64,000 nucleotides of DNA. It comes from CAZSDW01 sp964605705 (GTDB lineage Bacteria > Fidelibacterota > UBA2242). Positions 53,556 to 62,225 of the stretch are shown piece by piece. Position 1 is the stretch's first letter, and each line of letters opens with the position of its first letter. Below the pieces are notes generated by a model. It saw only the letters and a program-made list of their open reading frames with translations. It made no database searches and had not been told where the DNA came from. A program made the position numbers and the translations under genes. Where the stretch lies: NCBI GenBank assembly GCA_964605705.1, contig CAZSDW010000009.1, positions 41,607 to 105,606 of the forward strand, read 5' to 3'.

Positions 53556-54371
53556 ATGAAGAAATCAATCCGAATCGCGATACTGGGTGCCGGAAATATT
53601 GGAAATTCAATTGCTGACGGGCTGGTTCAATCCGGCAGCTTTCCGGTTGAAAACATCATCCTGACTCGTCGTAAAGTCCAGCTGCTGGAACCACAAAAGA
53701 CACGCGGATTTGCAGTCACCAGTGACAATATTGAAGCAGTCAATCAATCGGAAGTCATCATTATAGCGGTTGAACCGCAGCAGATGAATGCTGTTTTGCA
53801 ACAGATATCATCCGTACTCATTCCCCAAAAGCATATCGTGATTTCAATAGTGACAGGTGCCGCTATTTCCCAAATTGCCAGAAAACTTCCCGAAGGTATT
53901 GCGATTATCAGAGCGATGCCCAATACTGCTATTGCGGTGCGTGAATCCATGACCAGTATGGCAACCAACGGCAAAGACCAGAAAGCGATTGATATTGCCA
54001 AATCGATTTTTGACACGGTTGGCAGAACCCTGGTTATCAGTGAGGAAAATATGAACGCCGCCACAGCGCTGGGAGCCTGTGGTATCGCCTTTTTTCTGAG
54101 AGCGATTCGGGCGGCATCTCAGGGCGGAATTGAGATTGGATTTCATTCCGAAGATGCTCTGAAGATTGCTTCCCAGGTTGCCCGGGGTGCGGCGACATTA
54201 TTACTGACTTCCGGGAATCACCCTGAACGAGAAATTGATAAAGTCACCACACCAAAAGGATGTACCATCGCCGGTCTCAATCACATGGAACACGAGGGCT
54301 TCAGTTCAGCTCTGATCAAAGGAATCACTATTTCTGCAAATATCGCATCCGGATTGTACTCGGGTGAGTAA
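53556..54371 (+). CDS. proC: Pyrroline-5-carboxylate reductase
   Basis: A 271-residue enzyme for the last step of proline synthesis (NAD(P)H-dependent reduction of pyrroline-5-carboxylate). The ATG at 53556 is chosen because GCAGGAGGT (53543-53551) is five bases upstream; an in-frame ATG at 53529 would add nine basic residues. Motifs: AILGAGNIGNSIADGLVQSG (Rossmann), AVEPQQM, IIRAMPNTAIAVRESMT and the C-terminal VTTPKGCTIAGLNHME signature. Confidence 0.95.
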   Translation: MKKSIRIAILGAGNIGNSIADGLVQSGSFPVENIILTRRKVQLLEPQKTRGFAVTSDNIEAVNQSEVIIIAVEPQQMNAVLQQISSVLIPQKHIVISIVTGAAISQIARKLPEGIAIIRAMPNTAIAVRESMTSMATNGKDQKAIDIAKSIFDTVGRTLVISEENMNAATALGACGIAFFLRAIRAASQGGIEIGFHSEDALKIASQVARGAATLLLTSGNHPEREIDKVTTPKGCTIAGLNHMEHEGFSSALIKGITISANIASGLYSGE

Positions 54372-54389
54372 AGGGATTAACCTTGTCTC

Positions 54390-54905
54390 ATGCTGAAAAA
54401 ATTGACGATACACTATCTTGAAATTACTAATTCTGACGATTTTCGACCGGTAAATCAGGCACCGGCTGGTGTGAGAATGGTTCATCTCCGGGAAGCCTCA
54501 GCTATTGTTAACCAGACCTTTTATCTTAAGATTGGCAGGGATTGGGATTGGACCGATCGGCGTGATTGGACATACGACCAGTGGCAGGAATACGTCAATA
54601 ATCCTGACCTGGAAACCTGGATCGTCCATGTTGACGGGGAACCGGCTGGTTATCTTGAACTGATAGGTGAGACAAATCAGTCGGTAAACATCGCCTATCT
54701 CGGATTACTGCCGGAACACACCGGAAAAGGGATTGGTGCTTACCTGGTCAGTTTTGCAATTCAGCGGGGATTTGACAAGGGCGCCCGGCGGGTATGGGTT
54801 TCGACCTGCACTCTTGATCATCCCGCAGCGCTGAGAAGTTATCAGCATCGCGGGTTTAAAATATTTAAGTCAGAGAATATTGAAAAAGAATTTCCGGACA
54901 TTTGA
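54390..54905 (+). CDS. GNAT-family N-acetyltransferase
   Basis: A 171-residue acetyltransferase. The acetyl-CoA-binding core is IAYLGLLPEHTGKGIGAYLV (motif A, Q/RxxGxG/A-like), with YLELIGE as strand 4 and HPAALRSYQHRGFKIF as the closing motif. The substrate is not predictable. It follows proC by 18 bases and its TGA stop lies two bases from the stop of the convergent PAS gene. Confidence 0.85.
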   Translation: MLKKLTIHYLEITNSDDFRPVNQAPAGVRMVHLREASAIVNQTFYLKIGRDWDWTDRRDWTYDQWQEYVNNPDLETWIVHVDGEPAGYLELIGETNQSVNIAYLGLLPEHTGKGIGAYLVSFAIQRGFDKGARRVWVSTCTLDHPAALRSYQHRGFKIFKSENIEKEFPDI

Positions 54906-54907
54906 TC

Positions 54908-56323
54908 TTATATTTCGGTTTCAATCCGCAATATCACCAGCAGCTGTTTTTCTTTGATTGTATTTAATTTCATAAAGTTCACTGTGTACTCAATTTCAGT
55001 CGGTTTATTGCCAGTCAAAGTGGCTTTGATCGAATGAAAATTTTTAATATTAGCAAGTCTCAGTGCCTCAGTGATGGCATCTTTTGACTGTTTGTCGAAG
55101 ATTTCCGGAAGGAGAGAGTTCAGCAATTCCAGCCGGCTTTTCCCGGTGATCGTCCGGGCTTTTTCGGTAACGGCGATAATGGTTCCTTTTGCATCGGTGA
55201 TGAAGCCAATCTCTTCGTCCTGCAGGACATTTTGTAAAACATCTTTTTCAAATTTGACATCAGTATAGGCTTCTTTGAGACGTTCGTTGACATTTTTTAA
55301 TTCTTCGTGCAGATTCTTGAGTTCTTCCTCGGCTTTTATCCTTTCAGTAATATCACGGAAAATAGCTCGGGTTGCGATGAATTTTCCATTGACAATTTGC
55401 GGATTGATGCTCCCTTCGACATAAATTTCGTTACCGGTTTTTGAGACAAAAACAGTCCGAACATTTTTTGAAATTTTTCCCTTTTGGACTTCATGGAAAA
55501 GCTGGGCGCATTTTTCGCGATTATCTTTCCTGATCGTATCAAGAAAGAAGAGGGTTTCGCAATCTTTTTCATCATAACCCAGCAGGTCGGTCCAGGCTCG
55601 GTTGACAAATTCAAATTTACCTTCGGCATTTACACTCTGAATCAGATCATCGGCATTTTCAAACAGGTCCTTGTATTTGCTCTTACTCAACTCAAGTGCA
55701 TCAATGGTTCTTTTTAATGCCTCGCGTTGTTGGTTCTCCAGATTCCGGATAAGTTCAAACCGAATGCGGGTTTGCTTCCTGATGATATGAATAATCCCAG
55801 ATAGTACAATGGCGGATAGCATGAAAAATCCGAAATGGATCCAATTACCGGTATCAGAACGGACTTTGGCAACAATCAGCCAGGATGTTCCGGATATTAT
55901 CAGGATAATGCCATACCAGTTGGTCGATAGAAATAAAAAACCGACACCCAGGATTAGCAACGCCAGGTTTGTGGATTGCTGAGGTTCTCCGGACAGGTAC
56001 AGATGCAGGATTGAATTAAAAATAACAATGATCGCTATTATTGTAGCTATCGGATGGGCATTTTCCGGGCGAATAGTGAGTTTATGTAAAAGCAGGTTTA
56101 GAATTAAAAATGTAAACACCGTAATCGCAGCGGTCATGGTCATGATAATTCGTAAAGGATCAGTCAGAAAGAAATAATGACTGAAAGCAAAAATCAGGTA
56201 CAAAACTGCCAATCCCATAGAGACGGGTTTTAGTTCAGATAGTACAATGGAATTTAGATTTGATAAAACCCTGGATTTTTCGGATTCTGGAAGTGCTCTG
56301 AAATCTGGCTTCAGTTTATCCAT
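54908..56323 (-). CDS. Membrane PAS-domain sensor protein without output domain
   Basis: A 471-residue protein; the ATG at 56323 is preferred over 56326 because AGGAG is then five bases upstream. About six TM helices (residues 35-190) are followed by a coiled coil, PAS 1 (KYKDLFENADDLIQSVNAEG, with the FRDITERIKAEEEL end), a long coiled coil (LHEELKNVNERLKEAY) and PAS 2 (DEEIGFITDAKGTIIAVTEKA). There is no kinase, GGDEF, EAL or phosphatase domain, so it lacks any visible output and may act through a partner or be a truncated kinase. Confidence 0.8.
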   Translation of the reverse strand: MDKLKPDFRALPESEKSRVLSNLNSIVLSELKPVSMGLAVLYLIFAFSHYFFLTDPLRIIMTMTAAITVFTFLILNLLLHKLTIRPENAHPIATIIAIIVIFNSILHLYLSGEPQQSTNLALLILGVGFLFLSTNWYGIILIISGTSWLIVAKVRSDTGNWIHFGFFMLSAIVLSGIIHIIRKQTRIRFELIRNLENQQREALKRTIDALELSKSKYKDLFENADDLIQSVNAEGKFEFVNRAWTDLLGYDEKDCETLFFLDTIRKDNREKCAQLFHEVQKGKISKNVRTVFVSKTGNEIYVEGSINPQIVNGKFIATRAIFRDITERIKAEEELKNLHEELKNVNERLKEAYTDVKFEKDVLQNVLQDEEIGFITDAKGTIIAVTEKARTITGKSRLELLNSLLPEIFDKQSKDAITEALRLANIKNFHSIKATLTGNKPTEIEYTVNFMKLNTIKEKQLLVILRIETEI

Positions 56324-56478
56324 CATTGCTCCTGCGAGGTTAAATATTTTATTTGAACATTGGTATTATGAAAGTTGGTCGGATTGGCAACACTTGAAGA
56401 TCTTATATTGTCTCAAACATACAAAAGTCAAAAAGGAAATGCAACCGTTTCGATAATGCTTGAAATCTGTGAATGGGC

Positions 56479-57306
56479 TTACAGATCATGCAATAATTCG
56501 ATTGGATCGGGATATTTCTGAGCGATATCTTTCAGATAGTAGCCGATTCTGTCGACATTGTCCAGATCGATTCTTCGGGCGAGATTTTTAAGACCACCCA
56601 TGGAGTAGCGTGAAAACAGAAAGAGGTATTTCGTCGCAGCGATGAAATAGGCTTTTTCAATAATATTCCAGATGATCGATGCTTCAACCGAGCCAACCAG
56701 TAGAAAGGAATACAGGGCATTCTGGTGATCGCCGGAGTACAGTTGTCCGCTGCCGGGGATTATATTTGACATTGTGGAAGCCAGTCTTTTTGATTTTTGC
56801 GGAACCGTCTTGACGTTCCGGATGGCAACTATCAGGTCTTCCGTCGGAATAAAGTGGACGGTCTCGAGCTCACGAATACCATTTTCCCATTGTGCCTGAT
56901 ATATGTAGGACCAGGCACTGATATATTTTACCCTTTCACTTTGAATGGAGTCACCATCGGCGATGATTAAATTCAGTGCCTGTCGCATGGCTTCATAATC
57001 GTAATGATCCCAGTGAATCGTGGCAAGTAATTTCAGGCACTCTTTATCGTTTTTTGTATATTCAGCGTTTGTTATAGCATCGATCAGGGGCTCTTCAGCC
57101 AGATATTTCTGGTCGGCTTTGTAACAGGCATCGGCGATTTTGTACAGTAATTCATCCTGTTTTCCGGAATTATCAAAAAAGAGCTGTCGCTTGTATTCAG
57201 TCACGGCTTCGAAATAGAGCTCTCTTGACACATAAAAGTCGCCAAGATTCGACGCTGTCAATAGAGTTGGAATTACGCTGATGAAAAGGATTATTTTTTT
57301 AACCAT
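56479..57306 (-). CDS. TPR-like exported/membrane protein with PGSGQLY motif
   Basis: A 275-residue protein with a signal peptide (residues 1-18), TPR-like helices in the middle (LYFEAVTEYKRQLFF, DACYKADQKYLAEEP), and the signature NIIPGSGQLYSGDHQNALYSF followed by a TM helix, as in DUF5683-like proteins. It is a paralogue of the next gene upstream, which it overlaps by 16 bases. Role unknown; the set is commonly found next to yidD. Confidence 0.72.
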   Translation of the reverse strand: MVKKIILFISVIPTLLTASNLGDFYVSRELYFEAVTEYKRQLFFDNSGKQDELLYKIADACYKADQKYLAEEPLIDAITNAEYTKNDKECLKLLATIHWDHYDYEAMRQALNLIIADGDSIQSERVKYISAWSYIYQAQWENGIRELETVHFIPTEDLIVAIRNVKTVPQKSKRLASTMSNIIPGSGQLYSGDHQNALYSFLLVGSVEASIIWNIIEKAYFIAATKYLFLFSRYSMGGLKNLARRIDLDNVDRIGYYLKDIAQKYPDPIELLHDL

Positions 57307-58145
57307 GGCAGCCAGTAGGGATTTTTGGTGACGGGATTGTAGCGTTCCAATTCTCTGATCAATTCATCATTTAAATTTTCATTGTATAATTGGGTGCCGA
57401 TATAGCTGCCATACACAGTCCCGAGATAAAATGAGAAGGTAATCCCGGAAGTCACGATCCCGGTAATCAGCAGCTGGGCTTCAAATGCCCTCCAGGCGAC
57501 GATTCCGGCAAAACTGGTCATTCCACAGGCAAAGAGTGCGTCACCGGGGCGCTTGATGTACAGCTTGCCCAAACCCGGAATTGCAGCCGATAGAACAGAA
57601 GCTAGCAGGGGTGATTTTGGTTTCAGTTGTTTGTATTTCTCATCGATACGAACCAAAACTGACCGCAGTGAATCATCACTTAATTGTGAAATATTTTCCT
57701 GATCAATAACAGTCGAATCACGGTTCAATCCTGCCAGATAGAAAAAATAATATTCATCATCATTGCGATAACCAAAATCCAGTATGCCGTTCCAGTCCTG
57801 CATTAAATACAGATTATAGAGAATCGCTAACCGGGCTGATTTCATAATATGCGAACTGTTTTTACGGGTAATTTCCCGAAATGATCGGACGGCAAAATCG
57901 TGACGTTTCCGGAACTGGTGACAGAGCCCGATTTTAAACAGGACCGAATCATCAGTCGAATTGGATAAAAACAGGTAACGTTCATATTCGATCGCAGCCC
58001 GCATGTAATCTTCGGTTTTGAAAAGATGGTCAGCGAATGCGATGATTTTTAGTGGATCAGTCGATAAATCGGCACCTGACAAGGAGCCTGCTAAAAATAG
58101 ACTGAAAAGGAAAAATATGTAACTATTTATCTTTTTTAGGGGCAT
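57291..58145 (-). CDS. TPR-like exported/membrane protein with PGLGKLY motif, paralogue of neighbour
   Basis: 284 residues from the ATG at 58145, which places a signal peptide (KKINSYIFFLFSLFLAGSL) at the N-terminus; an ATG at 58178 would add 11 residues. Helical repeats (AAIEYERYLFLSNSTDDSVL) precede AAIPGLGKLYIKRPGDALFA and two hydrophobic helices. The same plan as the downstream gene shows a tandem duplication. The start lies inside the yidD end (23-base overlap), so translation is coupled. Confidence 0.72.
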   Translation of the reverse strand: MPLKKINSYIFFLFSLFLAGSLSGADLSTDPLKIIAFADHLFKTEDYMRAAIEYERYLFLSNSTDDSVLFKIGLCHQFRKRHDFAVRSFREITRKNSSHIMKSARLAILYNLYLMQDWNGILDFGYRNDDEYYFFYLAGLNRDSTVIDQENISQLSDDSLRSVLVRIDEKYKQLKPKSPLLASVLSAAIPGLGKLYIKRPGDALFACGMTSFAGIVAWRAFEAQLLITGIVTSGITFSFYLGTVYGSYIGTQLYNENLNDELIRELERYNPVTKNPYWLPWLKK

Positions 58146-58536
58146 AACGATAGACCGGGTCAATGAGTTTTTCTCCATCGAATTGATAATATTTATTCGC
58201 GAAAGGATTGCAGCGCAGCAGGCGGTCTCCGGCTAAAAGGACTCCCCGGATAGCCCCGAATTCCTCAATGGCGCCAAAAGCAAATCTTGAACAGGAGGGA
58301 TGAAATACGCAAGCAGGTAAATCCTGTGAAGAAATGCCTTTCTGGTAAATGCGAATCCAGACCAGCGCTGACGATTGAAAAAAACCGGGTGCTTTATGTT
58401 CATGGATTTGAATCGTGGGATAGCCTAAAGGTTTTTCCCAGTAATCGTGCCATTTGGGTAATTCTTCAGCCGCTGAAACCAAAGATGCTATAACAAGAAT
58501 GCAGACCAGCCATTTAATGTTTTTTATCATAGGCAT
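58123..58536 (-). CDS. yidD: YidD-family membrane insertion efficiency factor with N-terminal signal-like extension
   Basis: 137 residues from the ATG at 58536 (another at 58530). The second half is a typical YidD: IYQKGISSQDLPACVFHPSC, SRFAFGAIEEFGAIRG, DRLLRCNPFANKYYQFDG and DPVYRYAP. Normal YidD is about 70-85 residues and sits on the cytoplasmic membrane face; this form has an extra 55 residues with a hydrophobic signal-like helix (WLVCILVIASLVSAAEE), suggesting a different location. It is followed by two TPR-like genes in the same operon. Confidence 0.85.
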   Translation of the reverse strand: MPMIKNIKWLVCILVIASLVSAAEELPKWHDYWEKPLGYPTIQIHEHKAPGFFQSSALVWIRIYQKGISSQDLPACVFHPSCSRFAFGAIEEFGAIRGVLLAGDRLLRCNPFANKYYQFDGEKLIDPVYRYAPKKDK

Positions 58537-58599
58537 AAAATAAAACTGGAACCGACTGAATGTCAATCGATTCCAGCTATAAAATTCAAAGTGATCGGC

Positions 58600-59067
58600 T
58601 TATTTTCTCAATCCCTCTTCAACTTCGATGTCGGTCATTGTTTTGCCACTGAATGCTTCCAGCGGGATCGTTATCATTGGATAAATACAGACACATGGAA
58701 CCAGCTGCAGCCACTCTTTGGTTCTGATCTTGCGAGTGTCCAGTTCGTTTCCGATTCGTGATCCTAAAAAGAAACTGGCAAGTCCACCCTCCAAACCATT
58801 TTTCTTGGCGCCCATTACATAGGCATTATAAGCGCGGGTTCCGGTCGCAGCGATTTGACCGACAACAGGTGCTGCCGAGATCAGCGTACCGCCTAACATA
58901 ATCCATTCACTGGTCTCAATATCTCTACCCTCATTCATTTCCAAGCCGACCCGGGGTCCGATAAGACAGCTAGCCAGGCATGGAACAAACCCACCATTTT
59001 CCGCATAGAGATGGCTGGCAGAAAAAATGATCAGTAACATAAAAACACAAGTCAATCCTTTTTTCAT
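58600..59067 (-). CDS. Small exported protein made of an unrecognised, internally repeated domain
   Basis: 155 residues; the ATG at 59067 follows a very strong ribosome-binding site (GGGAGGGAG) and starts a signal peptide (to HLYAE). The mature protein holds two copies of a motif: SCLIGPRVGLEMNEG with SEWIMLGG, and FFLGSRIGNELDTRKIRTKEWLQL, followed by CVCIYPMITIPLEAFSGKTM. The same domain forms the C-terminal half of the protein at 59766-60719. No known family recognised. Confidence 0.65.
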   Translation of the reverse strand: MKKGLTCVFMLLIIFSASHLYAENGGFVPCLASCLIGPRVGLEMNEGRDIETSEWIMLGGTLISAAPVVGQIAATGTRAYNAYVMGAKKNGLEGGLASFFLGSRIGNELDTRKIRTKEWLQLVPCVCIYPMITIPLEAFSGKTMTDIEVEEGLRK

Positions 59068-59154
59068 TTGGTACTCCCTCCCATGTAGTTTTTTAACTAA
59101 TATATATATCAGCTCGGTAAATAGCAAATAATGATTTCTCCAGGATTGTTCATT

Positions 59155-59742
59155 TTATGTTTTTATTCTCATTCCGGTGGTAATGAAAATCAGAACAGGG
59201 TAGGCGGGAACGATGTTCAAAATCCACTGTTTTTTTTCAGAAATTGCATAAGCCATTTCGATTTCAATGCAGGGACCGACGATTCCTTCAAAATATCCCC
59301 AGTCTTTCAGTAAACGGGTTTTAATACCGGATTTACCGTATTTTTGCCAGTTTCTGCGGATGTTAATTCCTCCGCCCACTCCGGCTCCGAGTGAAAATTT
59401 AGCATATTCAAAAACAGGCTGTTTAAATACCATTGTCGCAACATAAGATGCTGGTTGTGCGGCACAGTCGATATAAAAAGATTGAACGGTCCGAAGATAA
59501 AGGTTTGACGAATTTGCGATTGTTTTATCAAATCCTACCAGGATTCCCGGGTTGAACAGGTAAACTGCTTCTTCATCTAATTTTAGGGGAAAATAACCGG
59601 AGTTGTAGCTCACATCAATCAGATGCCGGGTCAGTCCGAGAACTCTAACTGACCAGTATGTCTCATCATATTTTTCTTGTCCAAGGATTGATTGGGTATA
59701 AAATAGTATCCCGGGGAGAAATACAAAAATGAATTGCTTCAA
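59155..59742 (-). CDS. Exported protein, possible small outer-membrane barrel
   Basis: A 195-residue protein with a signal peptide (to QSILGQ) and alternating polar/hydrophobic strands rich in Tyr, Phe and Gly (FSLGAGVGGGINI, YFEGIVGPCIEIEMAYAI, VPAYPVLIFITTGMRI), suggestive of an eight-stranded barrel. No family recognised. It lies between the two genes that share the repeated domain, 23 bases after the CsgG-like gene. Confidence 0.6.
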   Translation of the reverse strand: MKQFIFVFLPGILFYTQSILGQEKYDETYWSVRVLGLTRHLIDVSYNSGYFPLKLDEEAVYLFNPGILVGFDKTIANSSNLYLRTVQSFYIDCAAQPASYVATMVFKQPVFEYAKFSLGAGVGGGINIRRNWQKYGKSGIKTRLLKDWGYFEGIVGPCIEIEMAYAISEKKQWILNIVPAYPVLIFITTGMRIKT

Positions 59743-59765
59743 ACAATATCCTTGAACCGAAGATT

Positions 59766-60719
59766 TTATTTTCGCAGACCTTCTTCAATTTCAATCTCAG
59801 TCATCGTCTTGCCATGATATGCTTCCAATGGAATACTAATAATAGGGTAAATATCTATACAGGGGATGAGCAATAACCACTCTTTTTTCCTGATTTTCCG
59901 ATAATGAATTTCGTTCCCGACGCGTGGTCCGATACAATATGCGGCTAAAGCACCTTCCAGTCCATTGCCTTTACCACCCATTTCGTATGCCATGTAGGCT
60001 CTTGAAGCCGTTATAACAAGATTACCCAGAGGATTGGCAGTACCCCCGGAACCACCGACAAGTGATCCGCCCAAGGCAATCCATTCGCTGAGATGAATTT
60101 CAGTATTACCTTCATTCATTTCAAGTCCGACACGAGGTCCGATTAAACAGGAAGCCAGACAGGGACCAATACCGCCGGGATTCGCTACCATCTTTTCTTT
60201 CATTTGACTGCTATCCTTCTCTAATGAGATAGATCCGGAATCTGCAGGAGCAGCGATAGTTGCTTCTGCGATTTTGGGTTCGAGAAGTTTGTTTGCTACC
60301 TGTTCCACACCGGTGGATAATAGCGATACGATATCACCCTCATGGTCATAGACCAGCATTTTTTTGACATTCTGATTTTTGACATCGACAAGACGAGCAG
60401 TTACCGAATAACTCTCACCGACTTTGCTGATTTTCCCGCCGATAACCAGATCGGCTTTGGCGATTTTTCCGGCTTCAATCAGGCAGGGGATGGATGAACA
60501 CACCTTATTTTCTTTGTTTAACTCCGGTTTCTCAAGAATCGAAAATTGATCCCGATTGAATAATTCAACCTGAAGATGTTCACTGAAAACTTTCGCCTCC
60601 TCGGGGGCGATTCCGATGGCTTCAAAATCGACGATAGTCATTGATTGATTTTGGGCAAACAAAGCCGCAGAAAATATGAACAACAAGACCGATATTATGG
60701 TCAGATATTTATTTTTCAT
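59766..60719 (-). CDS. Exported CsgG/TolB-like protein fused to the repeated domain
   Basis: A 317-residue protein with a signal peptide (to ALFAQ). Residues 25-150 look like a CsgG/TolB-type domain: TIVDFEAIGI, VELFNRDQFSILEKPELNK, CSSIPCLIEAGKIAKADLVI and VTARLVDVKNQNV. A Ser/Glu-rich linker follows. Residues 185-317 repeat the domain of the gene at 58600: CLIGPRVGLEMNEG, then AYCIGPRVGNEIHYRKIRKK with EWLLLIPC, ending EIEIEEGLRK. First gene of the envelope operon. Role unknown; CsgG-like modules assemble at the outer membrane. Confidence 0.7.
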   Translation of the reverse strand: MKNKYLTIISVLLFIFSAALFAQNQSMTIVDFEAIGIAPEEAKVFSEHLQVELFNRDQFSILEKPELNKENKVCSSIPCLIEAGKIAKADLVIGGKISKVGESYSVTARLVDVKNQNVKKMLVYDHEGDIVSLLSTGVEQVANKLLEPKIAEATIAAPADSGSISLEKDSSQMKEKMVANPGGIGPCLASCLIGPRVGLEMNEGNTEIHLSEWIALGGSLVGGSGGTANPLGNLVITASRAYMAYEMGGKGNGLEGALAAYCIGPRVGNEIHYRKIRKKEWLLLIPCIDIYPIISIPLEAYHGKTMTEIEIEEGLRK

Positions 60720-61168
60720 TCCAAACTCCTTTTAGATTTGAAGTGTTATATAATAGCAAAAATTCGCCAAAATAAACAGTATCAACAACATATTTTCAAT
60801 AATCGATGTTTATTCGATGCAATTATTATCCGAAGGTTGACATAATCCGGGAAAATGATTAAACAATTAGAGGTAATTGTGATTTTAATCAATAAATGGA
60901 GATAAATGCCTGGATATTTGAGAAGTCTCGGTCAGTCCGGTCTTTGGATTTACCCATATTGGCGATCCATCGGAACAATGTCCGGTTCGCGGAGTTTCCT
61001 GCGATAAATTTAACAAATTCAGGAATCCGGATATGCCATAAGAATGGAAATTTGGTTTTCCTATCAGGACTGTAACCATCCGTTTTCTGATTCCATCCAA
61101 GAATTAATAATGTAATTTTACCATTGGAATATTTGAAATAATTATCATATTAATAAGGAGAAAATAAG
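60720..61168. other. 449-base divergent intergenic region
   Basis: Upstream region of two divergent units, the envelope operon (minus) and the peroxiredoxin operon (plus, with an AAGGAG site at 61157-61162). On the minus strand, 60890-61000 encodes the peptide PIWVNPKTGLTET followed by SRH, reminiscent of the end of HicA-type toxins, but no intact gene exists and the supposed remnant would need frameshifts. Otherwise nothing recognised. Confidence 0.5.
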
Positions 61169-61636
61169 ATGCTGATAGTTGGAGACATTGCGCCGGATTT
61201 TACGCTGTTTAATCAGGATAGTATTGAACTCAGTTTAAGTGATTACAGAGGACAGTGGGTTGTGCTGTATTTTTATCCCAAGGACAATACCAGTGGCTGT
61301 ACGCGAGAAGCCATTGATTTTACCGAGCACCTGGAGGAATACAAAACATTGAATGCGAAAGTATTTGGAATCAGTCCGGATTCGGTGAAAAGTCATCGAA
61401 ATTTTATAGAAAAGTACGATTTGAAGGTGGACCTTCTGGCTGATCCTGAACATACGATACTGGAAAAATATGGTGTCTGGCAGGTAAAATCGATGTACGG
61501 TCGCAAATATTTCGGTGTCGTCAGGACGACGGTTTTAATCAATCCCGAAGGGAAAATTGAGAAGGTTTGGGAGAAGGTAAAAGTTGACGGACATGCCAAC
61601 GATGTAATGTGCGAAATCAGAGATTTTCAAAAATAA
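61169..61636 (+). CDS. Peroxiredoxin, BCP/AhpC-TSA type
   Basis: A 155-residue thioredoxin-fold peroxidase that reduces H2O2 or organic peroxides. The peroxidatic Cys lies in FYPKDNTSGCTREAIDF near residue 45. The position five residues on, where E. coli BCP has its resolving Cys, is Asp (AID), so this is a 1-Cys or atypical form; the only other Cys is near the end (VMCEIRD). AAGGAG precedes the start. First gene of a unit with a nitroreductase and fhs. Confidence 0.92.
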   Translation: MLIVGDIAPDFTLFNQDSIELSLSDYRGQWVVLYFYPKDNTSGCTREAIDFTEHLEEYKTLNAKVFGISPDSVKSHRNFIEKYDLKVDLLADPEHTILEKYGVWQVKSMYGRKYFGVVRTTVLINPEGKIEKVWEKVKVDGHANDVMCEIRDFQK

Positions 61637-61646
61637 CGGAGCCGGA

Positions 61647-62204
61647 ATGCAATTTAGTGACGTTTTGAATGAACGCCGTTCTCTGAGAACTCTTGGTCAA
61701 TTTGACGTCGATCCAGATTTGATCCGTCGATTGGCAGAAGCCGCCGGTTTAGCTCCGTCCTGTAGCAATCGGCAGCCCTGGCGTTATATATTTGTATATA
61801 ATTCGGAGAAATTGGCAGAACTGTTTCATACCCTGGCTCCCGGCAATTACTGGGCGAAAAAAGCGTCATTGATGATCGCGGTTTTTAGCCACAAAGAACT
61901 GGATTGCGTGATCAAGGATCGAGAGTATTATCAATTTGACACGGGGATGGCAACGGCATTTTTAATGCTGAAAGCGACCGACCTGGGACTGGTCGCCCAT
62001 CCTATGGCGGGATTCGACCCGGAAGCTGCCAGGCAGGTTTTAAACGTTCCGGATGATATGCAGCTGATTACGCTGATTGCAGTCGGGCAGAAACTTGATA
62101 AGGTTGATCCGATGCTCTCAGAGAAGCATTTTCAACAGGAAAAGGAGCGACCAATACGGAAGGGGATTCAGGATTATATTTATCATAATGAATATTCTGA
62201 TTAA
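61647..62204 (+). CDS. Nitroreductase-family flavoprotein
   Basis: A 185-residue FMN-dependent oxidoreductase. The opening LNERRSLRTLGQFDVDPDLI, the FMN-binding GLAPSCSNRQPWRYIFV and the GLVAHPMAGFDPEAARQVL block are typical. Family members reduce nitro compounds, quinones or iodotyrosine-like substrates; the native substrate is unknown. Ten bases after the peroxiredoxin gene. Confidence 0.88.
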   Translation: MQFSDVLNERRSLRTLGQFDVDPDLIRRLAEAAGLAPSCSNRQPWRYIFVYNSEKLAELFHTLAPGNYWAKKASLMIAVFSHKELDCVIKDREYYQFDTGMATAFLMLKATDLGLVAHPMAGFDPEAARQVLNVPDDMQLITLIAVGQKLDKVDPMLSEKHFQQEKERPIRKGIQDYIYHNEYSD

Positions 62205-62225
62205 TAAATAGTCGAGGGAGATTAG

